In this document: piece by piece, positions 1-11,789 of the stretch
Layout: each line of letters opens with the position of its first letter
Position numbering within the stretch: the first letter of the stretch is position 1
Assembly: GCF_048128805.1 (NCBI RefSeq)
Contig: NC_136016.1
Span: 5,222,001 to 5,286,000, forward strand
Length of the DNA stretch: 64,000 nt
From: Centroberyx gerrardi
Lineage: Eukaryota > Chordata > Actinopteri > Beryciformes > Berycidae
Reading direction: 5' to 3'
Program-made: the position numbers and the translations under genes
Notes under the pieces: model-generated
Told to the model about the DNA's origin: nothing
What the model saw: the letters and a program-made list of their open reading frames with translations, nothing else
The model's database searches: none

Positions 1-3000
1 GAGCCGGGGGACTGATCTGTGCAGAGGGGTTAGTGATTCAGATTTTTGCTCAGCAATGCTTCTGAACTTGTTTTGTTCAGATTCCCTCGTGGCAGACAGT
101 TTGCCAAAGAGTATGCATCTCCTCGCTATAAGTTTCCCAGAGCTTTTGAGAGTCCACATGATGGCATCATTAACACAGGTTTGCCGTCAGATGTGTTGCT
201 GGTGTACTGCAGCCACCGGCAGCCTGCTTTCACTTTTGCGGCCTACTGATTATGGAATGGACACTATTCTACGAAATGATGTTTTCACCCATTTTCCCTT
301 GTGTCTTCTTCTGTTTCAGAGATGGTTCTGAATTCATTTGAACATACTAAACATGCAGATTTTGTTGTAAATACCAAAGTCATATTACAGATGCCTCTTA
401 CAGTTACAGGAATATGACAGAGAGAACAGAACTATTGGGATGCACCCAAACTTGACCTTTTCCCTGTAGTCCAGAGTCATTGCAAGGTTCCTTCATTGAT
501 CAATTTATCTCACAAACTAAGCCACTTCATTCCTAATTTTGACTTCCTAAGGCCTGATTCACCAGCGGAGCAGTGATCGCCTTTTTCTGTTAAGCTTCTC
601 TATGAACAAAGCCCAGTAAACATGCAATCAAACTTCACTGGCCTCACATCAAAGATGTTGATTGGGTAGCGTTCCGGTTACCGATTTGCAAGGTGGATCA
701 ACACTAGTGTAATTCTTCACAGGGTCTCATGTGGAAACACATCCCAGATTTACCTGATACAAATCTGGCCGGCACTCTTTTCATTTCGCGAAACGAGCGG
801 GGAGGAGAGGTCCGAGCGGGGGAAAAGGGGGTTGTTTGGCACCACCGGACTGTCTAACACCTGCGGTGAAAGTGGCTCTCGCGGCTCCAGACTGGGTTTT
901 CGTGCAGCACCTTTCCCTGCAAGCTGAGTGGATTCCACACTGATTTGATGGTGGCCGCAGTTAGGAGATTACTCTCATCTGGAGCAGATTAGCCAATGAG
1001 GCTGATAGACATGATCAGTTGAACACTTCATCATCAGGACTACATGCAGTTTAACATGGGGTCGGCACCGCTCTCCTGTTATTGTAGTGCCGTGCCCCTA
1101 AACTGACTGATTCATTTTCATCAGGGGAAATTAACTTAGCTTTCTGATTATAGACAATCATGCGTTGCACAATACCTTAAACTCAATGCCCGTGGTTAAA
1201 GTTTTGAACTTTTAGTTGGAAAGTGAGTACAAAAAAACAATTTTAAGTGAATGTAATGAACAGATATTACTCCAGACATGATAACAATTGCCTGATCTGG
1301 AAGTAGTGTTCTGGTTGCAAAAAGACCAATATGTTTACCTTTTGGTAAATATCCTCATCGTAGAAAAGCATTTTCTGTGCAGCTGCCAAAAGCTATATCA
1401 TAGCCACGATCAGCATAAAAGCTCAACACCATAACAAAAAGCAGCATTTTCTCATTAGGCAACAGGTGGAATGTGTGCCGATGCATTTTTCCTGCTGTTG
1501 TTTTAAGCTCCTAATTCATCCGTGAAATTACTCACATGTTCATTCATCATCCGACCAGAGCCGGGGAGCAACAGGCCCCGAGACGAGAATCGAGTTGATG
1601 GATAGAACGTTTCTGAGGGCAAATATTACCTCAGTCCGCACGGGCAGTAAACAGATTTATTATTTATCCAACGAGTCCGTGACGTGATGAAAAACCAAAT
1701 GGGAGAGCATGAAATAAATACTTGTATTCAAGGGGATGGTAAGGAAAAAAAACCCACAACAACCCAGGAACCCAGGGACTGTGTTTGTAGTGCCGACCCA
1801 ACTTTGTAATTGGTTTCATATTTAGTTATACTACAGTAAAACTTATTGAAAGGTATACCGGGGGTCTGTGAGCTCAGACACATAAATAAATCTTTGTTAC
1901 CTTTGTTGCAAAAATGCTGCGTGCCTCCCCGTGCCAAGCGCTCTGTCGACTGGACATTGATCGTTGATTTTTTTTTGTTGTAAGCTTTGAAATATTTGGG
2001 CCTGGCTCGGGCCAAGTGCTGTTCACCTATCTGGAATGTACAGTTAAAATTGCTTCGCGGCTAATATAAATACAGGGCACGGCTGTTGTAGTGGGGAGAG
2101 ATGGCAGGCCCTTGTGTGGAGTGCAATGGACTCTTAGTCACCGGCGAAGTGAAAGGCGGTCGTGTTGGCTTTGTGTTGATAAATCCGCGGGTGCGCGCGC
2201 GTGTGTGTGTGTTCCGCTCCTGCCCTCGATCACAGACAAGTAATTAAGACGATGAGGTCAGCGGTGAGACTGCGCTCCTTCTCTGATCCTCTATGACAAA
2301 CCGGCTGCTCCTCGGTCCGCTCACACCTCCCAGAGAGCGTTTCACCGCTCCGCATCACGTCTCCAGCAGCAGAAATGACATTGCTCTTGTCAAATCTGAC
2401 AAACCGGGGAGGATAGAGGAGATCGTGTTATGGTTTCATGGTTTTACCGCTTCTGTTATTATGAAAAGGGATCATACTTTAAGACTCGAAGCTGCTGTCC
2501 TTTCGGAAACAAAGAAATAAAACTCAGCTGGACGCCGATTGAAGTTTCCATGATTGTCACTAATACCTGGTGCGGATATAAGGGAGGATAAATGTAATTT
2601 AGGGGGAATTAAAGGCTCACTTTAAAGCTCCCATTCAAAGTTTTCATTAGTCGTTAGTGTTTTTAAGAAGGCAAGCAATTAAAGACGTAACCCCTACCTT
2701 ATTTCACTACAGATACACGCCTATTTATAAAGCAGCCTGCCTGGAATTGATGTGAACAGTACAGGAATACACACACAGAGGGAGAGTCTATACAGTTTAT
2801 CATACAGAGTGTGTTATATATGCACAGAGGTATCAGTAATCAGTGTAATACCACATGATTTAATGCTCTTACATTAAGAACAACATTGACAGCGATCTAA
2901 TCTGCGCTGCTCCGTAATTATCCATTCATCAGCTGTTAGTCAGGGAGATAAAGGCCGTCTAGGATTAGCTATCTCTCCAAAACTCCGGAAAAGATTAGGT

Positions 3001-3396
3001 CATCACATCCACCGGGGCTATTTTTGGAGCCCTTTAACGGTGGCACATTAAACAAAACGCTTAGAAATTCAATTAAGAAACCACTCGGCCACAATGACCC
3101 GAAAATAACCCAGAGTTATTCTAAAACAAAGGCTCTGCCGCCAGCCGCTGTGCCGCCTCGCATGTGGTTTGGAAACAGGAGTGCTTAAAACCGCGGATTC
3201 TTCGGGGCCGGGGAGATTAATGAAGAGTTTCTTTTTCCAGGTGTTGTATTGTGGATACAAGAGCTTTGGGTGGCGAATTTTACCAAGGGGAGAAATCCTC
3301 TCGGCAGAAATGAAAACAGTAACACAATATACGGTGCTGATCCGGCTCACGGCTCCAAAATGCGAGAGCCGCTTCACATTCCAAAACCTGAGAGGA

Positions 3397-3435
<39 letters not shown>

Positions 3436-3827
3436 GCTAGCGCTGGATCATTCTCAGATATCGATGATATGTGTGGCATTTATGTGAATGGGGGCTCGGG
3501 CAAGTGAACGCCACATGGGAGAGAATCCCTGCAGAATCCCTTTTTGTTGTTAGGGAAATGTTTTTACAGGTTTTAACACTGCTTTTCCTCTTAAAACCTT
3601 TTTATTATACTGTATGCCACCCTCACACATTGCCTATTTTTGATAAATATCAATACAAGAAGTGTCAGCACTTTTTATATAAAAATACACCCGTCTTAAC
3701 AGTCTAACTCGCAAAGTGAGGCTGCAGTAGAAAAGAGCTTCAACTCTAATTAGGATGCTGTAGATTTGCCATATTTTCCCGAGTTAAATGCAACAAATCG
3801 AAACTTGAGAGCGAAATCCAAACTGTC
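1..3827. other. intergenic, no gene seen
   Basis: Short open frames are all chance. Structure seen: a GT run near 2199-2212, a (GA)n run at 3391-3436, and a gene-poor AT-rich block at 2880-3070 containing a CArG-like CTATTTTTGG near 3018. The block could be a distal myocd enhancer but nothing proves it. Confidence 0.7.
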
Positions 3828-3835
3828 TCCTAAAA

Positions 3836-4169
3836 CAGTGGCTCTCAATGTGGGGTCCGGGGACCACCAGGGGTCCTTGGGGGGGTTCCAGGGGGTCCCC
3901 AGCAAATTGATGAATTGTTAAACTTCACCATTATTTCATTTACAAGAAGTTCATTTTATTAGAGAAAGTAGAAGAACGACTATTTTGATCATAGTTTCAC
4001 TGTTATCTCTACCTACAATACAGATAGTCATGGAATTCTGGACAAAATCACATCTGACAATAAAAATATTCTCAGATTTGGGTCCGAGAGACAAAATCAA
4101 ATGGGGTTCTGTGGCTCTAATATGGACTAAATTAGGGGTCCTTGATATGAAAAAGGTTGAGAATCACTG
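3836..4169. mobile_element. hAT-like non-autonomous DNA transposon
   Basis: 334-base element with inverted ends CAGTGGCTCTCAA / TTGAGAATCACTG. The flanking 8-mers are TCCTAAAA (3828-3835) and TCCTAAAC (4170-4177), a 7/8 match that fits the 8-bp target duplication of hAT transposons. A diverged relative lies at 52289-52583. No transposase is encoded. Confidence 0.75.
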
Positions 4170-4177
4170 TCCTAAAC

Positions 4178-5373
4178 AGCAGTGAGTGAGCACTCCTTCC
4201 AGAAAAAGCCCACATTAGATCTTTTGCCTCTCTTCCCTTTGGTATAAAGCATCACAGACTGGCTGGTGCTGTGTGCAGTTTACTGACATCACCTTACTAA
4301 TTGTTACCTCTTTGGAGCCACTGCAGTGCAAAGATGCCTAGTGTATGTTTCTTTCAGTTTATTACAATGGCAGCAAAGGCACTTTTCTCCACTATGTGAG
4401 GGCCGCCTGTTTTAAGTGCAATCGCAGATCATGAAAATATCACATTAAAGTCACTGTGTACATTTAGCATTGCACTTTATACGTATTACCAATAACCCAA
4501 ATAGCACGCTAATGAAAAAAAAAAAAAAAACAGGCTTGGGATCAGCCAAGTACATTAGGTCCTGCTTCTAATAATTGTGATCCTAGTCATGTATGGAGGT
4601 ACACAATACCCCGGCAGTGCAGTGGAGCCGGGTTGCATGCAAGGTGAAATCATTCTCAGCTATGTTCCACCTTGCTCTCCCCAACCATCCTCATGTGTTG
4701 TGAATAATAAAAAAGAAGAATTCATTTTACGGTTTTACTAGTCAGCAACCCAGGTATGTATTAGTCAAAATAGGGGGAAAGTTAGAACCATATGTTAATT
4801 TGAATGGGAGGCACCTGGTAGTGATTATGGCCATGCCGCGGATGATAAAAACACACACGGGGCTGCATGCGGGGAGAGCACAATGGTCAGGACAACGCTC
4901 TGGCTCAAATCAGAATAAAAACATTTATAGGGTCTAAAGGATTCATATTAATGAACAGGCAGACAGACAGGCTTACTGAGGATGCATATGCCATCTTTAT
5001 TAGCAGATCGGCGTGATGATAGACAGCGCCGAATCTCAACACGAAGAGCAATCTTTCCATAAAGTGTAATGTAATTTATTTTACTACTTCCCTCTCGGTA
5101 TGGGGGCTTGTTTGAGCAGAGCGTTCCTCTCTTCTCTCCTCGAGACCTTCGCCGAGCTCGCTTAAGCAGCGGCGCGCTTCATTTCAACTCGGGTTTTCTC
5201 CGAGCCAAAATTGAACAGGTGTTGGAAATAAAACGGAGAGGAAAAAAGAAAGCAGACATGGACTGTTTTGTTTTCTGTATCTAGCCAAGATAATGGGAAA
5301 AAGAAAAACAGAATGAGAAAACAAAGTAAGGTTTGTTGGTTGGGGACAAGTTGATATGTCAGAAAGCCACAGT
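4178..5373. other. intergenic, no gene seen
   Basis: AT-rich DNA with an A run near 4515-4530; nothing else recognised. Confidence 0.65.
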
Positions 5374-5547
5374 TTAAAGGACTATGCCACATTTTTGGGA
5401 GATTTGGCATGTTGGTCACCTTCTCTGAAGTGTAATGAGAACATAGACACCAAAATCATCCATGGGCCCCCGGTAGATCATTGAACCAACGATCTACCGG
5501 GGACACATGGATGATTTCTCACCATTGAACTCTGTGTATTCCTTTAA
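5374..5547. mobile_element. MITE with long internal palindrome
   Basis: Ends are TTAAAGGACTATGCCACA and the complement of TCTGTGTATTCCTTTAA. The centre is a hairpin: 5453-5479 pairs with 5491-5517 around an 11-base loop with only two or three mismatches. No coding content. Confidence 0.55.
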
Positions 5548-8537
5548 GGCGTTGGAAACTGCTATCAATTGGAAATGTAATTGCTATCAAACATACCAGT
5601 CCCGAAATGACTGGCGTGTGACTTGGCAGCACCGGCAAAATGGCAACCAGTTGCTTTATTGCTCCAACCACCAGTGCCTCTAATCAACCAGTGATATAAC
5701 CATAGCGATCAAAACTCAGTATGTGATAAAGGGCTTTACTGTAAGTCAAAGTGAGGCTGAGTGTTGTAGCTGATAAGCCCCACTATGCAATGCTTAGTGC
5801 CTGGCCCTTGCCCTCCTCCGGACGTGTTCTTCATTAAAGTGTGGAGCACAGAATCCATCAAATGTTGCCTCCGAATGTCTCCTGAATGCTGCTTATCCCA
5901 AAGGCCAAGTATAACATGGCACAGAGGGTCATATTTTTAAAGGTTTCAGCGGACATACCAGAAGCTATGGGAATCAGCTACAGCAAAAACAACAGAATAC
6001 CAACTTTTATATTGAGATCGTGCTCAGGCCAATGGAGATCCTATCGGGGTCAAGTATGTGTTGTGCATCACAGATGTACTGTAATTAACGCTCATGCAGG
6101 ACATCAATCTAGTTTAATCACATCTCTGTTTATGTACATTGTCCATCATTTTCAATACACCTGCTCGGAAATTTCATTAAAGTGAAGAAGAGCTAGAAAA
6201 GATCTGGCTTTTGATCCACGGTTTGCTTTGATTTGATGTAGATGGCAGTCTAACGGTGCTACATAGTGTGCTAGCTGGCTTTACTGTGAAGTTAGGAACG
6301 AGGAAGATTGGGGAGATAACAGATAAGTGCACCTAAGTAGGGGAGCATGGGATAAAAAGAGACACTTTTTTACATTTTGTTTTACTATAGCAAAATAAAT
6401 GTGTATTTATTTCAAACAATAATTGCTATGTATGTTATTTGAGCAATCAGAAATTAAAACATTTTCTGTAGCAGTTTTAGAAGTATGACATTAAAAAGTT
6501 GGTCTTTTGGCACAACTTGTCCCAGGGTGGGGGTAAATTGAGCATAAGGATGGGGCAAGTTGATCCTTTGGGCCTAAAGTATTGCACACTTTTATTTTTG
6601 CCTTTTTCGGTCCGTTCACTAGGCCCTTACCAGCATGCCAAAAGTTTGGTTTCAGGGACAGACAATCTCTCTCCAATCTCTCTCTTCTCTTCTGAGAGGG
6701 CTCCATTTGTTCTAAAGTAAAGTAAACTGATGTTTACTTTAACATATCATGGCGATAATCTCTCATTTTCAAAAGGATAACAATGCATAACTTGGTTCAG
6801 CACAATTGTCAACACAATGTTTGTGCAGTGTGTATGTGTGTGTGTCTGTTGTCTGTCTGTCGTTCATAACCTGTTCATCGTACTTCAACTTTGTCTATTT
6901 TCCATCATTTTGACAAAACAGCTTTACACAGCTAATCAGGCCTATAATTATGCTTAGATTATGACCTCATATTGTACCTTATACCGCCTTAAATCAATAT
7001 ACTGTATAGTAAAGCCTCAAATGTATCTACTTACATTAAAATATAAGACGCATGGCATGTTTAACATGATGACATCACCTGACATGGTAAAAAATTTCAT
7101 TTTTTGACCTGGCTCACTTGCCACTTTCTTTACAATAAATGCATTATTCCTCCTAAATCTGTGATCAAATGATTCATTTTGTCTATGGCTGCCCAGATAC
7201 AAGAGGTGGCTCATCTTACCCAGAGGCTCAACCTACCCCTCCCTCCCCTATTTTTGTCTTGACCACATTTAACACTACCTCAATTCAACCTGGCTGTTTT
7301 CTGCTATAAATACACACTGGCTGGAATTCCTTATTAGATATTATAGCATCAATACACCTGTCCAGTACCTTTTAACCCGTCTTTAACTCTGTTCCTCTTC
7401 TCTTTAAACCGATCACCTGGCCAGGTATTAAAGGCTTTCCTTCCACAACCTCTGCCACCCGTTCCCCTGTCTTCCTGGTATGTGACCGGTGGCCGTCGTG
7501 ACCTCTGACCTGTTGTGTCTGAGCCAACAGCAGACCTCTCCAGAGAATTTCAGGCAGCCATCCCCACAGGCCATGAGTGTTCCCGTCTCTGACAGACAGG
7601 AATGATAAGAGTCGCCAGGCAGCACGTTCCCAATCACTGTCCAGCCAAATCCTGCAGTACAATGCAAGGTCGCGCACAAAATGGCTCACTCACCATTCAG
7701 TCATGTTAATTCTTTATATAATTTTCTCATATCCTACATTCTGTGCTGGCTAATTGTGAAGTATTAGTATATGATACAGCGTCCATGTTGTTTACACTTT
7801 CAGTTATAGTATCTTGTGAAATAGCAAACCTATATTTTACAACATGGTTACGTGGTGATGCATGAGAAAGGAGGTTTATGTATAAATTAATTAGTCTTTT
7901 CAACACTTTTGTCCTGGATGTTCATTAAGAAATAGACAAAACCACCCAGCCTGAATTTTCCCACGCAAGTGAAGAGGTGAAAACACTCACAAGTGCGGAG
8001 AGAAAGAAAGCAAGATCCCCGCTATCTGTTTCACTAATGGCATGATTACTGAAACGGACACATTGATGGAGATAACACCAGCGGCCTGTCTGTTGAATTC
8101 AGTTTCTCCCGATTTGCTGTCTTCCGCCCCCTTGTCTGACAAGTCAGTTGCTGTCTGGTTTTGAGAGTTGTTTATCTGACAAATCGCGCCGTCACTCAAA
8201 CTGATGAGCGGTAGTGGTCCTCTGTGGACAGTTTGCAGGCTTGTGTGAAGTATGCGGAGAGTGAAAGTCCTCCTTGTCAGCACGACGGCGAGGTGTCTCC
8301 CGTCAAGGGGAGACGGAGAACATGGCTGACATGGGGATCCGTGTGAGGGGGCATGCGTGTGCAAGTGTGCGTGTTCATATGTGGACGCATGTGTGCATCT
8401 GTGAGCGTAGTCTGGGCGTCTGTTTCTGCCCAGCGGAGCTTCTGCAGACAACTGTCACCTGCCACAGTGTTATCAGAGGACCCGTCGAGATGGGACTGTC
8501 CTCTGTGTCCTCTCTCAATGTTTGTCTTGGTACTTTG
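5548..8537. other. intergenic, no gene seen
   Basis: Contains a likely interspersed repeat (6338-7250, listed separately) and a purine/GT-rich stretch near 8340-8400. Longest open frame (7987-8451, minus) has repeat-like composition and no domain. Confidence 0.6.
6338..7250. repeat. possible DNA transposon remnant
   Basis: Starts TAGGGGAGCATGGG and ends with the complement of TAGGGGAGGGAGGG (11 of 14 identical). Sub-terminal words GGGTAAATTGAGC (near 6532) and the complement of GGGTAAGATGAGCC (near 7208) are also inverted. No clear target duplication. Confidence 0.4.
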
Positions 8538-9737
8538 TAGGGATGGGACAATCTTCAACATATCGCGATACAAAAATGTGACTACATATCGTGGGGCAGA
8601 AAAATGAATCGCGATATTTGCTACCTTTTATTCTGCTGTAGTAATCACAAATGAGACGCTTGACCATCACAATTTCACAAGCTCTTCATCCAAATTATAT
8701 CATTTGCACTTTGTAATGACATTTTAAAATTGTTTACATTCTAGCAAGCCAATGCCATCGCTAGAAAGATCTGTGGCTCAGAAATAAAGGTAACACTTTA
8801 TTTTACAGCCCACTGATTAAAACTAGTTTGTAATTATCGGGTACTAGTAAAATAACAATGCTGTAGTTACAGGGGAACAAAACAAGAAGTCCATTAATTA
8901 AGGGGTAACAATTTTGTAATTATGAGAGATTTATAAGGTAGTTATGGTGTAACTATTTTTGTAATTACTGCCTAGTTAAAAAATAATTACAGGGTACAAT
9001 AACGTAATTAGGGGGGACAAAACAAATATTATCGGTCTTAGTGCCCTTACAGTATTCCTGTGACCATAGAATGATCATGTGAGAGCAAAATGCTAGGAAA
9101 AAGAAATTGAAGACTAGATAAGAAGAGACAGAGAAGGGACATTGCTTTTTTTCCAAGAGCAAGGACAGTGAGTAGAGAGGGGAAATGATTCGGTGGGAAG
9201 AGTGTGATGTGAGGTATTTCTTAAAAAGATGAGTCGGAAAATGTGACAGAATTGACCGAATCATTTCTTGATTGGCTTTCTCCCTGATGCTGAACAAGGC
9301 CAAAGTAAGCAGGTCGCCCCCTATGAACGAATGATGCAGTCCCCCTCAATCCGTAAGAAATATGTCACCGTCTTTTGACCTGTAATCAGTGATGTAGTGG
9401 TAAATAAAAAGGTGGGCAAATGCTGATCTCCAGTCAGCAAAACAACAACAAAGTATGACTGTGCAGAATTATGTTTATTTCTGAGACACAAATCTTTCTA
9501 GCGATGGCATTGGCTCGCTTGAATGTAAACAACAATTTCAAAATGTCATTACAAAGTGTAAATAATATAATTTGGATGGAGAGCTTGTGAAATTGTGATG
9601 GTCAAGCGTCTCATTTGTGATTACTACAGCAGAATAAAATGTAGCTAATATCGCGATCCATTTTTCTGCCCCACGATACGTATTGTCACATTTTTGTATC
9701 GCGATATATAGAATTTCGATATATCGTCCCATCCCTA
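8538..9737. mobile_element. hAT-like element with ~250-base inverted arms
   Basis: Left arm 8538-8783 and right arm 9470-9737 are inverted copies starting TAGGGATGGGACNAT and sharing TATCGCGATACAAAAATGTG and ATCGTGGGGCAGAAAAAT. The 690-base centre looks nested (a GGTAACACTTTATTTTACAG word at about 8789). Flanking 8-mers match at only 4 of 8 positions. A related single arm lies at 48371-48480. Confidence 0.65.
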
Positions 9738-11017
9738 GTCTTAAGATATCACTTAACTACACTCAGTGTAATTTTCAAAATGGAGGAGCACAGTGGTGAG
9801 ATACATAATTTCCCAAGTTCCCTCATAATCCCATAGACAGTATCTGAGATATCGCATATGATGGACGGATGAATGAACAGATGGAGACTGATCCATGCTG
9901 CCCCCCCCACCCGATTTCATTGTGTGTGGACCTTTCAGAGTCAGGCATCGTTTCTCTGTCTCTGTGTCTGAGTTGTCTCCAGTCTACTATTCTCCCATTT
10001 ACTCCCCTCATCAACCCCCCCCCCCCCCCCCGTCCTCCTGGCTCACGCGGAGCCTGTGAGTCGTTCAGCCTGCGATCATGGCGCTGGTCCACGACTCAGC
10101 GGACAGGCAGCCAATGACATCATCCTTCACCGCGGATGTGTGTGTGTTTGTTTGTGCTGGGGGGGGGGGGGGGGGGGACAGAAAGTGACACCTCTGGTCG
10201 CTGTGACACACTATCTATCTCACCCATGGAGTCTCGCGCTCTGAGTCACATCTAATTGCGGTTGCAGCAGCTTGTGTAGGTGTGCGTGTGTGTTGTCTGC
10301 TCGGTAATCCAAAGATTTGTGTCCTGTCTCTGCAAGGCCTTCGCTGTATTCATTTCATTGCGTTTTATTCTCTGTTACGACTTTACTAAAATGCTGGACT
10401 CGCTCTGATAAGCAGAGAGGCAAATTAGGGCTGTATTGAATGGGGCATGGGGGAAAGTTACATGAAAATTGCTATAACGCCGTTTTACGAGACATAATCT
10501 ATACCTTATGTTTTGAAGTAAAAATACCACCCTAAAACAGAATCCATACGAATAGAAATCGTTCAACTATCCCTGTAAAACGCAGGGAAACAAAGGACTC
10601 CCACACTCGCATCTCTAATCTGCGTGACATTTAAAATCATTTGTAATAGAGCTACTGTCATTTTAATGGAGCCATACTCCATAGACAGTGCTCCGGCACA
10701 ACTTTGTGGACACCGTGACCGTACACAGGGTGATTATCCGGGGGTACGGGTGCATTTTATGCGTCAAAACTGTCTGCGCTGCAATGAAATAAAGCTCAGT
10801 TGGGCGTAAAAGCTCAAACAAAGTTCTTGGATCACACAAAGTCGGCCGATGGAGCAGCTTTAGGAAGCAGAGTTGATGATATTGCAGATTCAATTCTCTC
10901 TAGCTTTGTGGAGAGAGTATGTTCACAAATATTGATTGAAGAACATCTGTGAGTTCTGTTTTAGGGTAGATTGTCCCTTCCATTTAGTCCCTGGCCCTCA
11001 ATGTAGACTACCCCTCC

Positions 11018-11054
<37 letters not shown>

Positions 11055-11779
11055 AGGCTGCCTTCTGGGCATGAAAATTGACATAGCCAATGAGGTAAGG
11101 GCAGCAGTTTCTCTGCGGTTCACAATCCTGTTAGCTGAATCAACATGCATCAGCTTTGGTTTATCCAATTACCTTCATTCAAGACAATTAGAAAAAATTC
11201 CAAAAACCACCTTGGCTGGAAAGGTGTGCTGGGGTTTACACACACACACAGACACAAAGGGTTAGGGTTAGATACGAAAAACCACATCAAGACACACACA
11301 CACACGCATGCACACACGCGTAGGCCCCGTTCAGAACCCTAGAACAACATTTGATCAGGACCCACTGAGCGTCCCTGGGGTGTTAAAAGCAAGCACGACC
11401 CTGTAGCTGTTGGTGCCCCTTTGTTGTTTCAGCTTTCCGAATCGGGAGAGAAAGAAAGAAAGGAGGGTTTGTCCGAGCAAATTACCTATCGCAGGGAAAA
11501 TAATAAAAAGGCAACGTACCGAATCAATCGGTCGGCGTGACGATAGCGTAATTTCTTACTGACAAGTCGCATAAGTCAAGCCTCTCAACGTCCCGCGGAG
11601 TGGAGATAGCACACGTAGCCGCGTGTTTGGTTTGAACGCGGAACGACCGAAAATGTCACCCCTGATGAATGCTCCGCGGTGCAGATAAGACCCGTGCACA
11701 CACAAATGACACACGTGCACGCATGCGGTTTGTGATGCTAGGAACACACACACACACAAACACAGAGAGAGTCACAGTC

Positions 11780-11789
11780 CTATAAATAA
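11780..11789 (+). promoter_or_regulatory. consensus MEF2 site (or TATA-like box)
   Basis: CTATAAATAA fits the MEF2 consensus YTAWWWWTAR exactly, 6.8 kb upstream of the myocd start codon. MEF2 is known to drive mammalian Myocd enhancers. A 10-base match occurs often by chance. Confidence 0.25.

Noticed and set aside
11257..11270. Two GGGTTA units as interstitial telomere repeat
   Set aside because: Two copies are too few to mean anything; the same occurs by chance near 57690.
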